A stretch of 40,691 nt of DNA from Herpetosiphonaceae bacterium (GTDB taxonomy: Bacteria; Chloroflexota; Chloroflexia; Chloroflexales; Kallotenuaceae), in the NCBI GenBank assembly GCA_013821605.1, contig JACDGP010000043.1, positions 1 to 40,691 of the forward strand, in the 5' to 3' direction. Positions 1 to 7,538 of this stretch are shown here, one piece after another. Every line of letters starts with the position of its first letter. Position 1 is the first letter of the stretch. A model generated the notes under the pieces. That model saw nothing but the letters and a program-made list of their open reading frames with translations. It was not told where the DNA came from and made no database searches. A program made the translations under genes and the position numbers.

Positions 1-365
1 GGTCAGGCTTGCGCCCAGTGCCGAAGATCCCTTGCTGCTGCCACCCGTAGGTGTCTGGGCCGTGTCGCAGTCCCAGTCTGGCTGATCGTCCTCACAGACC
101 AGCGACCCGTCACCGACTTGGTGGGCCGTTACCCCGCCAACGATCTGATGGGCCGCACGCTCCTCCCCCGGCGCCTTGCGGCTTTCCGCTTGCGCGCGTA
201 CGCGGTATTAGCACACCTTTCGGTGCGTTATTCCCCACCGGAGGGCAGATTCGTACGTGTTCCTCAGCCGTTCGCCACTGACAGCCCGAAGGCTGCCCGT
301 GCGACTTGCATGCATTAGGCACGCCGCCAGCGTTGATCCTGAGCCAGGATCAAACTCGTCAATAC
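1..365 (-). rRNA. 16S ribosomal RNA, 5' end (partial)
   Basis: The reverse complement of 338-357 reads the universal 16S start (GAGTTTGATCCTGGCTCAG). Matching this block to E. coli position 9 puts the mature 5' end near 365. The conserved block around E. coli 340-360 is seen near 30-60 in the variant form CCACCCGTAGGTGTCTGG, and GGCGGGGTAACGGCCCACCAAG lies between 117 and 140 on the minus strand. The gene runs off the left edge, so only about the first quarter is present. Identity as 16S is certain; taxonomic placement in Chloroflexota is an impression. Confidence 0.97.
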
Positions 366-571
366 AGTGGTGAAGCTCGTTCACGCACTGGTTCGGCTAT
401 CGCACGTGGTGTGGTTTGGCCACGCCGACAGCATGATCACACGTCAGTTGGTAAGGTGCGCATCCAGCGAAACAAAAACGCGAGCGGACATCAAAAGGAT
501 GTTGCACGCGTCGACGTTTCGTTGTGATGACAGGGGTCAGATTTCCATCCGACCGTCCTGCGCTACAAAGA

Positions 572-600
572 ATACTACATCAGACCGTCACGCTTGTCAA
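572..600 (-). promoter_or_regulatory. rRNA promoter P2 (proximal)
   Basis: On the minus strand there is TTGACA (595-600), a 17-base spacer and TAGTAT (572-577), about 200 bases upstream of the mature 16S 5' end. It is a near-consensus housekeeping promoter in the right direction, and the second of two tandem promoters, as is common for rRNA operons. Confidence 0.75.
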
Positions 601-701
601 GGCGTTCTGCCGAGCAATTTCTTCGTTGGTATGCCGCCTGTCAGAGCAATAATTCTCTTGAGACAACACCGCCAGGAAATCGCTTCCTGATGACGAGCGT
701 G

Positions 702-730
702 AGTATATCAGCCAAGGTCTTGGTTGTCAA
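702..730 (-). promoter_or_regulatory. rRNA promoter P1 (distal)
   Basis: On the minus strand there is TTGACA (725-730), exactly 17 bases, then TATACT (702-707). It drives the 16S gene through a leader of about 330 bases. Its -35 box overlaps the -35 box of the plus-strand promoter of the peptidase gene. Confidence 0.8.
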
Positions 731-751
731 CCCGATCACGCATGCTATACT
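724..751 (+). promoter_or_regulatory. Promoter of the C39-like peptidase gene
   Basis: TTGTCA (724-729), a 16-base spacer and TATACT (746-751) on the plus strand. The predicted transcript starts near 758, so translation cannot start at the TTG at 724. The -35 hexamer is shared base for base with that of the divergent rRNA promoter, so RNA polymerase should not occupy both at once. Confidence 0.65.
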
Positions 752-804
752 CTGTCAGTGTAACGCCTCATGATCAGGCAATGCGCCTGCTAAGGAGGAT
801 CAAG

Positions 805-2064
805 ATGTGTGCAGGACGGCGCTTGGCCTTGATGACAGCTTTATCCTTATGTTTCTTTGCGGTGCAGCCCGCTCGTGTCCAGTCAGCGACATATAACACT
901 GCATTCAGTCGCTATCGCGCGGTTGATGGTACATTTGCGGGCTGGGAACTCAATGGCGTTGTGGTGGATAGCAGCGGCGAATTACAGCTCTCTCCCGCAA
1001 TGGCCTCGCCGGGAACTGATCCTTATCCGCCCAATGGCTATCATGGACACAATTTCTATAATGGCGGCAGCTTCATCGTCGGCGAAGCGACGAGCCCGGT
1101 CAACCCGACCAGCTTTGCTTACATGCAAGCGATTGCCTCCTGGAATGCCGATACGCCCGCAGGTGCGTGGATCGAAACGCGGCTGCGGGTGAAGGTCGAT
1201 GGACACTGGACGAACTGGTATAACATGGGAGTGTGGGCAGCCGATAGCTCCACCATCGAGCGGCACTCTGTTGACCAGCAAGACGACGCAGATGGGACCG
1301 TGGACGTAGATACGCTGAAGTTGAGTGCTCCGGCAACAGCCTGGCAGTTCAAACTCCGGTTGTTTAGTGCGGATGGTACGGCAATCCCCACCGTTCGCAA
1401 TGCCGGTGTCACAGTATCGACCACGCCTCCTGAGAGCGCAGATGTGGTAGCCGGCAACCCCACCTACTGGAACCACCTCCTTGCTGTACCGCAATGCTCC
1501 CAGATGGTCTATCCCAATGGCGGCGAGAATTGGTGCAGTCCAACGTCAACATCAATGGTGGTGGGCTATTGGGCTAATGACAATAGCACGTGTGCTGAAC
1601 GTGTTCAGGCGGCGGTTGCCGGAACGTACGACTGGCTTTACGATGGCAACGGCAACTGGCCGTTCAACACCGGTTATGCCGCAACTCATAGTCTTGAAAG
1701 TAATGTTGTCCGCTTTACAAGCTTGGCACAGGTCGAGCCCTGGATCGCGGCCGGCGTGCCCATCGTCTTTAGCTTTTCCTGGAAGCAAGGCCAGCTAACA
1801 GGCGCGCCGATTCCGAGTAGCGCCGGGCACCTGGCGGTTATCGTTGGCTTTGATGCCGAGGGTAACCCAATCGTCAACGATCCGGCTGCCGCAACCGATG
1901 CTACGGTGCAAAGAACATATCTGCGGAGCGAACTCGAGCCATTATGGCTGCAGAACTCGGGGGGAACCGTTTATCTCATGTATGTACCTGGCCAGTCTGT
2001 ACCACCCTTGCCGGCCGGTTATCAGCAGCCGGTAGATTTACCACTGATCCTTACCGGACCTTAA
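805..2064 (+). CDS. Secreted C39-like peptidase family protein (Peptidase_C39_2 type)
   Basis: A 419-aa protein with an N-terminal signal peptide (charged start, hydrophobic core about 8-22, likely cleavage near residue 27). The C-terminal half looks like the papain-like C39_2 domain. The predicted nucleophile is Cys244 in ENWCSPTSTS, the His is His342 in GHLAVIVGF, and Asn358/Asp359 in IVNDP follow. Residues about 30-220 form a beta-rich region of a kind found in exported bacterial hydrolases. The start at 805 has AAGGAGG at 792-798 and lies downstream of the promoter -10 box, which excludes longer starts. Its role is probably extracellular peptide or cell-wall processing. It stands alone, back to back with the rRNA operon. 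Substrate is unknown. Confidence 0.85.
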   Translation: MCAGRRLALMTALSLCFFAVQPARVQSATYNTAFSRYRAVDGTFAGWELNGVVVDSSGELQLSPAMASPGTDPYPPNGYHGHNFYNGGSFIVGEATSPVNPTSFAYMQAIASWNADTPAGAWIETRLRVKVDGHWTNWYNMGVWAADSSTIERHSVDQQDDADGTVDVDTLKLSAPATAWQFKLRLFSADGTAIPTVRNAGVTVSTTPPESADVVAGNPTYWNHLLAVPQCSQMVYPNGGENWCSPTSTSMVVGYWANDNSTCAERVQAAVAGTYDWLYDGNGNWPFNTGYAATHSLESNVVRFTSLAQVEPWIAAGVPIVFSFSWKQGQLTGAPIPSSAGHLAVIVGFDAEGNPIVNDPAAATDATVQRTYLRSELEPLWLQNSGGTVYLMYVPGQSVPPLPAGYQQPVDLPLILTGP

Positions 2065-2114
2065 GGTAGAATCCCCTCAATTCGCAAGCAACGTTCCTCG
2101 CACCGTATGACGTT

Positions 2115-2975
2115 CTAGCCGCCGAAGGTCGTAAGGTGATCACGCACAAAGTCTTCGAAGCTGCGTGCCGGATGTCCGAGCAGGCGCTCGACATCGGGTG
2201 CTACGCCTGCTGCCGCTCCCGTCTCGTAGAGCGCCCACAGTTCGGCCAAGCCATCAACGTTCCAAGCAGGGAAGCCGTTGGCAAGCATTGTTTCGCGTGT
2301 CCCGGCTAACGGCACCTGAATATGCTTGATAGGACGTCCGAGGACGGTGGAGAAACGCGCCGCAATGTCGTCGTCGCTGAGGGGTTCAGGTCCAGTCAGC
2401 GTGTAGGCCTGACCTTCGTGACCGGGCTCGGTCAGCGTCTTAGCAGCTACTGCTCCGATGTCGAGTGCATCAATGTGGGATACTTTTGCTGCAGGAGAGA
2501 GGCTTGAGTAAAACACACCTTGCTGAGCCAGCGACTGCGCCTGGCCCAAGTAATTCTGCATGAAGCCGTTAGGACGCAGAAAGGTCCATGGGAGGCCGGA
2601 CTCGCGTACAACGCGCTCAAGGATCTGGTGATAAGCTGCGAAACGCATCGCCCCGACCCCTGGTTGGTCGGCTCCGATGACCGACAGACGCACCAGATGA
2701 CGCACGCCCGCGCGCCTCGCTGCCGCAACGAACGCCGACTCTTGCTCCACTTGCTGCTCAGTAGAGGCACCGACAAGATACGCTTTTTCCACGCCTTGCA
2801 GTGCGGCGTCAAGGGATGCCGGATCCTCAAAATGCCCAACTGCGACCTCGACACCCTCAGGTACATGCCATTTGTTGGGGTCACGCACGAGTGCTCGTAC
2901 GGGAGCGCCGAGTTTGGTAAGTGCCTGTAGTGTTGCTCCACCAGTTTTACCAGTGGCTCCGGTTACGAGAATCAT
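2115..2975 (-). CDS. NmrA-like NAD(P)-binding protein
   Basis: A 286-aa atypical short-chain dehydrogenase. The Rossmann motif GATGKTGG (residues 6-13) binds the dinucleotide. The motifs RALVRDP and GHFEDPASLDAAL match NmrA/HSCARG and NAD(P)H:quinone oxidoreductase type 2 proteins. These act either as redox sensors or as small NAD(P)H-dependent reductases, and I cannot tell which. It starts at an ATG with AGGAGG six bases upstream and lies 26 bases downstream of the alpha/beta hydrolase gene on the same strand, so the two are probably one transcript. The length is normal and no break is seen. Confidence 0.85.
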   Translation of the reverse strand: MILVTGATGKTGGATLQALTKLGAPVRALVRDPNKWHVPEGVEVAVGHFEDPASLDAALQGVEKAYLVGASTEQQVEQESAFVAAARRAGVRHLVRLSVIGADQPGVGAMRFAAYHQILERVVRESGLPWTFLRPNGFMQNYLGQAQSLAQQGVFYSSLSPAAKVSHIDALDIGAVAAKTLTEPGHEGQAYTLTGPEPLSDDDIAARFSTVLGRPIKHIQVPLAGTRETMLANGFPAWNVDGLAELWALYETGAAAGVAPDVERLLGHPARSFEDFVRDHLTTFGG

Positions 2976-3001
2976 TGGGTTCCTCCTATGATCGAATTTG
3001 T

Positions 3002-3889
3002 TTATGAGGCGTTGCCGAGAAAGTCGAGCAGCAAGCTATTCAGTTGATCGGGAGCAGCGACGGGGATCCAGTGGCCGATGTTCTCGATGCGCTCGTAGCG
3101 CCACGGTCCCTGCACATGCTCGCCGGAGTGCAGCATCTGGCTTTCAGACAAGGCAAAGTCATTGCTGCTCCAGATGCCCATCGTCGGGCAACGGATGGGA
3201 GTAAAGGCAGCCGGACCGGTCGCTCCGATACTTTCGGGTTTGATATTCGCGCGGTACCAGTTCAGGCTGGCAGTCAAGGCATCGGGCCGCGATAGATCCT
3301 GGATGTAGTGGTCAAGATCGCCTTGCCCGGTCTGCAAAAACTCGCGGAATAGCGCCCAATCGTCGCGAGGTAGGGCTACCTCGGCGACACCCGGAAACAA
3401 GAACCACAGCATATACCAGCGCTTTTGCCATTGCATGAGACCCTCATGGCGGGCGGCACCAGGATAGCCGACGGACAGCGCAGCCAAGCGCTCGACCTGA
3501 TCGGGAAAGGCCATAGCGAGCTGCCAGGAGACTACTGCGCCCCAATCATGGCCGACGACACTCATGTGCTCCACGCCAAGGGCAGCCAGCATACCTTTGA
3601 TGTCACCGAGGATGTTGCGGAGAGCATAGTCCTCGACTTCGGCAGGCCGGTCAGATTGTCCGAAGCCGCGAAGGTCGGGGGCGATGACTCGGAAGCCAGC
3701 GTCTACTAGGACCGGGATTTGATGGCGCCAAAGGTAGGATGAGTCGGGCCAGCCATGCAGAAGCAGGACAACGGGACCGGCACCACGATCCACGACCTGA
3801 AATGACAGGCCGTTGGCCGCCACACGGCGTTCACCGGCCACCAAGTTGGACCTGTCATCACTCGTCTGCGTATGTGTTGCTGCCGTCAT
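3002..3889 (-). CDS. Alpha/beta hydrolase, epoxide-hydrolase-like
   Basis: A 295-aa alpha/beta-fold hydrolase of the epoxide hydrolase/haloalkane dehalogenase group. Visible are the oxyanion motif HGWP (His45), the nucleophile Asp115 in GHDWGAVVSW, a likely charge-relay acid Asp244 in SSNDFAL, and the base His273 in IGHW. An aspartate nucleophile argues against a serine esterase. An in-frame ATG eight codons upstream lacks a ribosome site, while the ATG at 3889 has GAGGAG correctly placed, so I chose 3889. It is the first gene of a pair with the NmrA-like gene, suggesting clearance of reactive epoxides or carbonyls (inference). Confidence 0.85.
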   Translation of the reverse strand: MTAATHTQTSDDRSNLVAGERRVAANGLSFQVVDRGAGPVVLLLHGWPDSSYLWRHQIPVLVDAGFRVIAPDLRGFGQSDRPAEVEDYALRNILGDIKGMLAALGVEHMSVVGHDWGAVVSWQLAMAFPDQVERLAALSVGYPGAARHEGLMQWQKRWYMLWFLFPGVAEVALPRDDWALFREFLQTGQGDLDHYIQDLSRPDALTASLNWYRANIKPESIGATGPAAFTPIRCPTMGIWSSNDFALSESQMLHSGEHVQGPWRYERIENIGHWIPVAAPDQLNSLLLDFLGNAS

Positions 3890-4157
3890 TGAACTCTCCT
3901 CGCGCAGGATCATGAGCGGTGGTTACTGAAACAGCGATGTCGTTGTGCTATCTATACACTATACCAGCAACCGTACATGGTGACAGACGACGGAGTAGCG
4001 GGCCGCCATTGCTAGCTAAGTGCTGAAAAAAGCAAATCGGAGTCACAATGGAAGCAGACGGTCCAAGTGGACGCTTTATCTGTGTAACGCGCATTGCCTA
4101 CTCCGCACCACAGTGTAATGTAGAAAGGGGAACGGACAATAGGCGGCAGTCTCGATC
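3890..4157. other. Intergenic region upstream of the hydrolase gene
   Basis: No convincing gene. It holds the likely control region of the minus-strand hydrolase/NmrA pair. TATAGT-like -10 candidates sit at 3953-3965, and the nine bases TAGTGTATA (minus strand of 3953-3961) also occur inside the putative TetR operator at 6351-6359. Confidence 0.4.
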
Positions 4158-4396
4158 CTATCGCACAGACTCGGCAACTTTCATCACGTCGTCACGACTA
4201 AGCCCTGAATCACTATTAATTGTATACTGGATGCCATCCTGCTCCCATACGAGTAGATCGTAGGTTTTCGGTACGACGCGTCGCAGAGTACCATTTGGGT
4301 TATACTCGGTACAGGAGGACTGCCGCTGTATCTGACAAGCGGATCCATCGCCAGCATTAACACCTTGATAGGGTGCTAAGCCGCCGCAACCGTGTT
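4158..4396 (-). pseudogene. Remnant of a DUF4367-like protein (C-terminal end only)
   Basis: The minus strand from about 4396 to the TAG at 4158-4160 is open without a start codon. It encodes about 78 residues ending in YDLLVWEQDGIQYTINS and then SGLSRDDVMKVAESVR. The pattern of W-E-x-x-G-x-x-Y, then S-G-L-S, then a helix with A-E-S resembles the C-terminus of DUF4367/anti-sigma-associated lipoproteins. An upstream TAA and a change of frame suggest the rest was lost. The match is from memory and the reading is tentative. Confidence 0.4.
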
Positions 4397-4500
4397 AAAG
4401 TATATCAAGTGATTGGGGTATCAGGTGGTATGGGCTGATACGCTGCAAGTGCACGTGCAAAATTTCCGAGTGCAGGCGTCATGACAGCATAGCGGTGATC

Positions 4501-4626
4501 ATGGGCTCTTACAGCACAGGGACATCGCAGTTATTGATTGTTGATGACCAGGGGATGCTGGAACAGCACCTGATAGTTGGCCCAGATGGACCGCGCTCCA
4601 CGACGACCACGCGCAGCAGAGGGTAG
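4501..4626 (+). other. Small open frame, 41 aa, doubtful
   Basis: An ATG-to-TAG frame encoding 41 residues beginning MGSYSTGTSQLLIVDDQG. The reading is plausible protein, but there is no ribosome site and the preceding coherent reading (TLQVHVQNFRVQAS) is in another frame. It may be the tail of another decayed gene in the 4158-4640 scar. I recognise no family. Confidence 0.2.
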
Positions 4627-4647
4627 TCACATTGTTCTACCGTCGGG

Positions 4648-5016
4648 TCATGTAGTTTCTGGTGGTGTTGGGGCGTCACGGCGGTCTTCGAGCACGCGTG
4701 CGATAGCGGTGATGCGGCGAGTAAAGGTATCGGCATACTGCCGAAATACGGATATTTGGCGCTCGAATGGACCATCTTCGCCCGTGTCACCTGTTTCGTC
4801 GCCTGTCTCGGCCATCATCTGATCCGCCTTCTGTTGCTCGACCTTTAAAGCATACTCGGCAAGGCGGCACTCATCGATAGCACGCTCCAAGTTGTATATC
4901 GCTGCGTGCATCTCTTCCTCGGGTGTAGTATTGCGGTTAAGGCGAACGTGCGACACAGCCTCGGCACGTGCCTGAATCTCATCAAGATCGATCGTGATCG
5001 TGTGCAGAGCAGCCAT
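4648..5016 (-). CDS. Hypothetical protein, helical, 122 aa
   Basis: A 122-aa soluble protein, mostly alpha-helical by composition. It has an N-terminal segment MAALHTITIDLDEIQAR, a central helix rich in Glu/Ala (about 30-68), an acidic Glu/Thr/Gly/Asp linker (about 70-82) and a C-terminal helix with Arg/Phe. There are no transmembrane segments or signal peptide. A purine-rich AGGAAGG lies about eight bases before the ATG. It is encoded just downstream of the DUF4188 gene on the same strand (74-base gap) and may be in that transcript. I do not recognise the family. Confidence 0.6.
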   Translation of the reverse strand: MAALHTITIDLDEIQARAEAVSHVRLNRNTTPEEEMHAAIYNLERAIDECRLAEYALKVEQQKADQMMAETGDETGDTGEDGPFERQISVFRQYADTFTRRITAIARVLEDRRDAPTPPETT

Positions 5017-5090
5017 AAGGAACCCTTCCTGCTGTCGCCGGTCGTGTTATGCGTAGCCTTGAGCATACCACGCTCTGGCAGCACTGTTGG

Positions 5091-5747
5091 TTACGGTAAG
5101 GAGGCCTCCGGCGACGCGACGGCCGGCTCATTCTCGAAGCCAAGCCTGCGCGCCGCCGTCTCCTGCCGTCCCCCGATCGCGACATGCGTGCTGGAGGCTG
5201 CCAAGCCTTGGATTGGCATGTTGACGTAGATTGTTTCGTACTGATTCGCCCCGACCAGGAAGGTCTCATGCCAGACCCCCACACTGCCATCTGTCCCTAC
5301 TGACCGGTTAAAGCGTCGCCATGCCGGTAGGTGCGTCTGGTGCGGGTCGCGCGCAAAGCGGTCCAAATCCTCGAACGAGCGCCAATACTGGATCAGTACC
5401 GGGCTACGACTAGACAACCATATATGACCGCCCAGATAACCAGTCTCAGGATGGGCCTCTAGTTCCTTCAGCATCGGCGGCATCGCGAGGAACGTTGGCA
5501 CCCAGCGACGGAAAGCCAGCAACCGATTGATGCGCATGCCAATGATGAAGACCACAAACGGTCCTTCGATCTTGGCAGTGAAACGTCCCGCAACAACCGC
5601 ACTTCCAACGCTCTGCTCCGTCCCCGTCGTTCCTTCGCTCCCATCTTTTCGTCGCCGTCCATACGCCACCGCACTCCCAACTACCGCCGCAGCTGCGAAT
5701 GCTGCGCTCAAGAGCGTTGTGCGACCCATACCATGTTGCTTGATCAC
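5091..5747 (-). CDS. DUF4188 domain protein (monooxygenase-like)
   Basis: A 218-aa protein with an N-terminal hydrophobic segment (about 9-29), then a linker and the DUF4188 domain (about 52-190). The family hallmarks GPFVVFIIGMRINRL, YLGGHIWLSS, ILVQYWRSFEDL-like VLIQYWRSFEDLDRFA, HLPAWRRFNR and GVWHETFLV are all visible. The family has a dimeric alpha-beta barrel look and is often found beside TetR regulators, but its reaction is not established. The start is GTG at 5747 with GAGGAG six bases upstream, and the gene follows the tetR stop by 10 bases, so the two are co-transcribed. Substrate is unknown. Confidence 0.85.
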   Translation of the reverse strand: MIKQHGMGRTTLLSAAFAAAAVVGSAVAYGRRRKDGSEGTTGTEQSVGSAVVAGRFTAKIEGPFVVFIIGMRINRLLAFRRWVPTFLAMPPMLKELEAHPETGYLGGHIWLSSRSPVLIQYWRSFEDLDRFARDPHQTHLPAWRRFNRSVGTDGSVGVWHETFLVGANQYETIYVNMPIQGLAASSTHVAIGGRQETAARRLGFENEPAVASPEASLP

Positions 5748-5757
5748 CGCAATCTCC

Positions 5758-6345
5758 TCATAACGACGACAATGAATCTATCTGCTTCGTATCACTCGTG
5801 GCTGGCTCGCAGAATTTCTCCTGTCCACCATTCAGCAACTCTGGAAGGTCGATTGCCATCGCGACAGTGCACAGCATGCCGTATGCAAAGAACTCCCGCA
5901 ATGTTTCCTTTGTCGCGCCCGAAACCTGTGCTACAGCCCGGTAGAGCTCGGCGTATCTGGCACGTGCCGCTGTCTGCACATCGGGCTCTGCCGATGCTGC
6001 AAAGGCTTGCAACAACAGAAACAGCTCATCCCGGTTTGTCAGAAGCGTCTCGTACGACCGTCCCATTGCCCCGAGCACATGCCCATCCGCTGCTGCTGCT
6101 GCGTCCATAAACGTTGTCAGAATCCGATCATTCACCAACTCAAGCGCCGCCAGGAACAACTCCTTCTTGGTGCCGAAAAGCCGAAAGATATACGGCTGCG
6201 AGATGCCAACACGCTGTGCGATCTTTTCTGTCGATGACCCATGTAGCCCATAGGTCGCAAACTCACTGATAGCAGCGTCCAAAATAGCCCGCCGCCGTTC
6301 TTCGGCCGAATGTCGAGGGAGCGACTGTAGTTCTGCTGTCTTCAT
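5758..6345 (-). CDS. TetR-family transcriptional regulator
   Basis: A 195-aa repressor. Residues about 15-62 carry the TetR helix-turn-helix (RRAILDAAISEFATYG, then STEKIAQRVGISQPYIFRLFGTK), and the rest is a helical ligand-binding domain. It is the first gene of an operon with the DUF4188 gene. The promoter TTGACA-17-TACACT lies directly upstream, and its predicted transcription start coincides with the ATG at 6345, so the mRNA may be leaderless. No Shine-Dalgarno is present, which agrees. A 16-base imperfect palindrome over the -10 box is a likely autoregulatory operator. The effector is unknown. Confidence 0.9.
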   Translation of the reverse strand: MKTAELQSLPRHSAEERRRAILDAAISEFATYGLHGSSTEKIAQRVGISQPYIFRLFGTKKELFLAALELVNDRILTTFMDAAAAADGHVLGAMGRSYETLLTNRDELFLLLQAFAASAEPDVQTAARARYAELYRAVAQVSGATKETLREFFAYGMLCTVAMAIDLPELLNGGQEKFCEPATSDTKQIDSLSSL

Positions 6346-6348
6346 GTA

Positions 6349-6364
6349 GTTAGTGTATACTCAC
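6349..6364. promoter_or_regulatory. Putative TetR operator
   Basis: GTTAGTGTATACTCAC matches its own reverse complement at 12 of 16 positions (GTnAGTnTAnACTnAC). It covers the -10 box of the tetR promoter, the position expected for autorepression. The core TAGTGTATA recurs upstream of the hydrolase gene. Confidence 0.5.
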
Positions 6365-6380
6365 AAACAAGTGTTGTCAA
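6352..6380 (-). promoter_or_regulatory. tetR promoter
   Basis: Minus-strand TTGACA (6375-6380), 17 bases, TACACT (6352-6357). The predicted start of transcription is at about 6345, the first base of the tetR ATG. Confidence 0.65.
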
Positions 6381-6393
6381 GCCATATTCGGCG

Positions 6394-6422
6394 TTGACGC
6401 TGCCCCTAGAGCGTGCTATACT
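6394..6422 (+). promoter_or_regulatory. Promoter of the T-box/trp operon
   Basis: TTGACG (6394-6399), 17 bases, TATACT (6417-6422). Transcription would begin near 6429, at the base of T-box stem I. It is divergent from the tetR promoter, with 13 bases between the two -35 boxes. Confidence 0.8.
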
Positions 6423-6428
6423 CGTGCG

Positions 6429-6740
6429 CAATCAATATCCTATCGACTGTGAATGGGACGAGTAGCGCACAGGACGGTGCACAGAGAGCTGGCGGTTGGT
6501 GTGAAGCCGGCGCATACGTAGCACGCAAATGGACCCAGGAGTCGCACGGCGAACAATGATTAAGTAGCCGTTGCCGGAGTCGCCACCGTTATCAGGGCGC
6601 GGAGTATCGTGTTGATTGCCAGGCAATCGCACTGTACTTGCAGAGTGCGCGGCTGTGCGAACAGTGGCGAACAAGGGTGGTACCACGTGAGGTTGATGCC
6701 TCTCGTCCCTTTGGTGGACGAGGGGATTTTTGTTTTAAGC
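6429..6740 (+). promoter_or_regulatory. T-box riboswitch, tRNA-Trp specific (TGG specifier)
   Basis: A full T-box leader. It shows the stem I opening with GGGACGAGTAGC, the distal motif AGAGAGCTGG then GGTTGGTGTGAAGCC (6483-6508), and a specifier loop CAAATGGACC with Trp codon TGG at 6530-6532. The invariant T-box AAGGGTGGTACCACG (6673-6687) precedes a terminator hairpin and U-run. Uncharged tRNA pairs its anticodon with the specifier and its CCA end with the T-box bulge, favouring the antiterminator and reading into the operon when tryptophanyl-tRNA is scarce. The TGG assignment agrees with trpS and trpE downstream. Confidence 0.93.
6699..6736 (+). terminator. T-box attenuator terminator
   Basis: CCTCTCGTCC (6699-6708) pairs with GGACGAGGGG (6716-6725) around a seven-base loop, followed by ATTTTTGTTTT. 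It immediately follows the conserved T-box, as the regulated terminator of this riboswitch class should. Confidence 0.9.
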
Positions 6741-6755
6741 TTTCAGGGAGTCCAC

Positions 6756-7529
6756 ATGCAGGTCGGCATGATGAATAACCCGGCGGTCGATGCGGTCGAG
6801 GAAGCGCGCTGGGCGGCAGCGAACGGCTTCGACTTTCTGGACTTGACAGTCGAGGGGCCGAGTGCCAGCCGGGACCGGTTAGATGTCAAGGTATTGCATG
6901 CGGTGCTGGATGAGCACGGCCTGGGCATCATGGGCCATACAGCCTGGTATCTGCCGTTTGCGTCGCCGGTCCCAGAGGTACGGGCCGGAGCCGTCCAAGC
7001 GGTGACTGCGATCTTTGAGCCCTTGGCACAAGTGGGAGCGAAGCTGGTCAACGTGCATGTCGACAAAGGTATCATTAAGTTTCCCTACGACGACTCGTTG
7101 CGCTGGAACGCCGAGTCATTTGCCGCACTGGCAGAGAAGGCCAAGTCCTGGGGACTGAAGGTCATGATCGAGAACGTAATCAACCAGTTCAATACGGCGA
7201 AGGCCTTTAGGACCTTACTCGCAGCGCATCCCGACCTGCTGTTTCACCTCGACATTGGTCACGCTAACGTCAAAGGTGAGCGCACCGAAGAGTTTTTAAA
7301 GGCACATAGCGCCAAGCTGGCGCATGTACATATTTCGGATAACAACCAGGTGAACGACGATCATTTACCGATGGGCGTGGGCTCGATTAAGTGGCCCGAG
7401 ATGATCGGCTTACTCAAGCGTTTCGGCTACGACGGCACGATCACCCTGGAAATCTTTACGCCCGACCGTAGCTATTTGCTTGAGAACGCGCAACGGTTAC
7501 GCAATTTATGGAGCCCTGCGGAGGGATGA
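6756..7529 (+). CDS. Sugar phosphate isomerase/epimerase-like TIM barrel protein
   Basis: A 257-aa protein of the xylose-isomerase-like/AP endonuclease 2 TIM barrel family. Likely metal ligands sit on successive strands: Glu139 (VMIENV), Asp166 and His169 (HLDIGHAN), His192 and Asp195 (HVHISDN) and Glu232 (ITLEIF). The start at 6756 has AGGGAG six bases upstream and lies just past the T-box terminator; longer starts would lie inside the riboswitch. It is the first gene under tRNA-Trp control, nine bases ahead of the SDR gene. Known relatives isomerise or epimerise sugars and cyclitols; the substrate here is unknown and its link to tryptophan is unexplained. Confidence 0.88.
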   Translation: MQVGMMNNPAVDAVEEARWAAANGFDFLDLTVEGPSASRDRLDVKVLHAVLDEHGLGIMGHTAWYLPFASPVPEVRAGAVQAVTAIFEPLAQVGAKLVNVHVDKGIIKFPYDDSLRWNAESFAALAEKAKSWGLKVMIENVINQFNTAKAFRTLLAAHPDLLFHLDIGHANVKGERTEEFLKAHSAKLAHVHISDNNQVNDDHLPMGVGSIKWPEMIGLLKRFGYDGTITLEIFTPDRSYLLENAQRLRNLWSPAEG

Positions 7530-7538
7530 GGACTGAGT

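Noticed and set aside
51..690. Several short plus-strand open frames over and just beyond the 16S gene
   Set aside because: They lie on the antisense of 16S rRNA or in its promoter leader; no ribosome sites or protein-like composition.
724..804. Longer peptidase start at TTG 724
   Set aside because: It would begin at the promoter -35 box and lacks a ribosome site; ATG 805 has a strong one.
3914..4263. A 71-aa plus-strand frame at 4048-4263
   Set aside because: Composition is not protein-like and the minus strand of the same DNA reads as a DUF4367-like C-terminus.
6609..6755. N-terminal extension of the TIM-barrel protein
   Set aside because: The extra codons lie inside the T-box and its terminator; ATG 6756 has the ribosome site.
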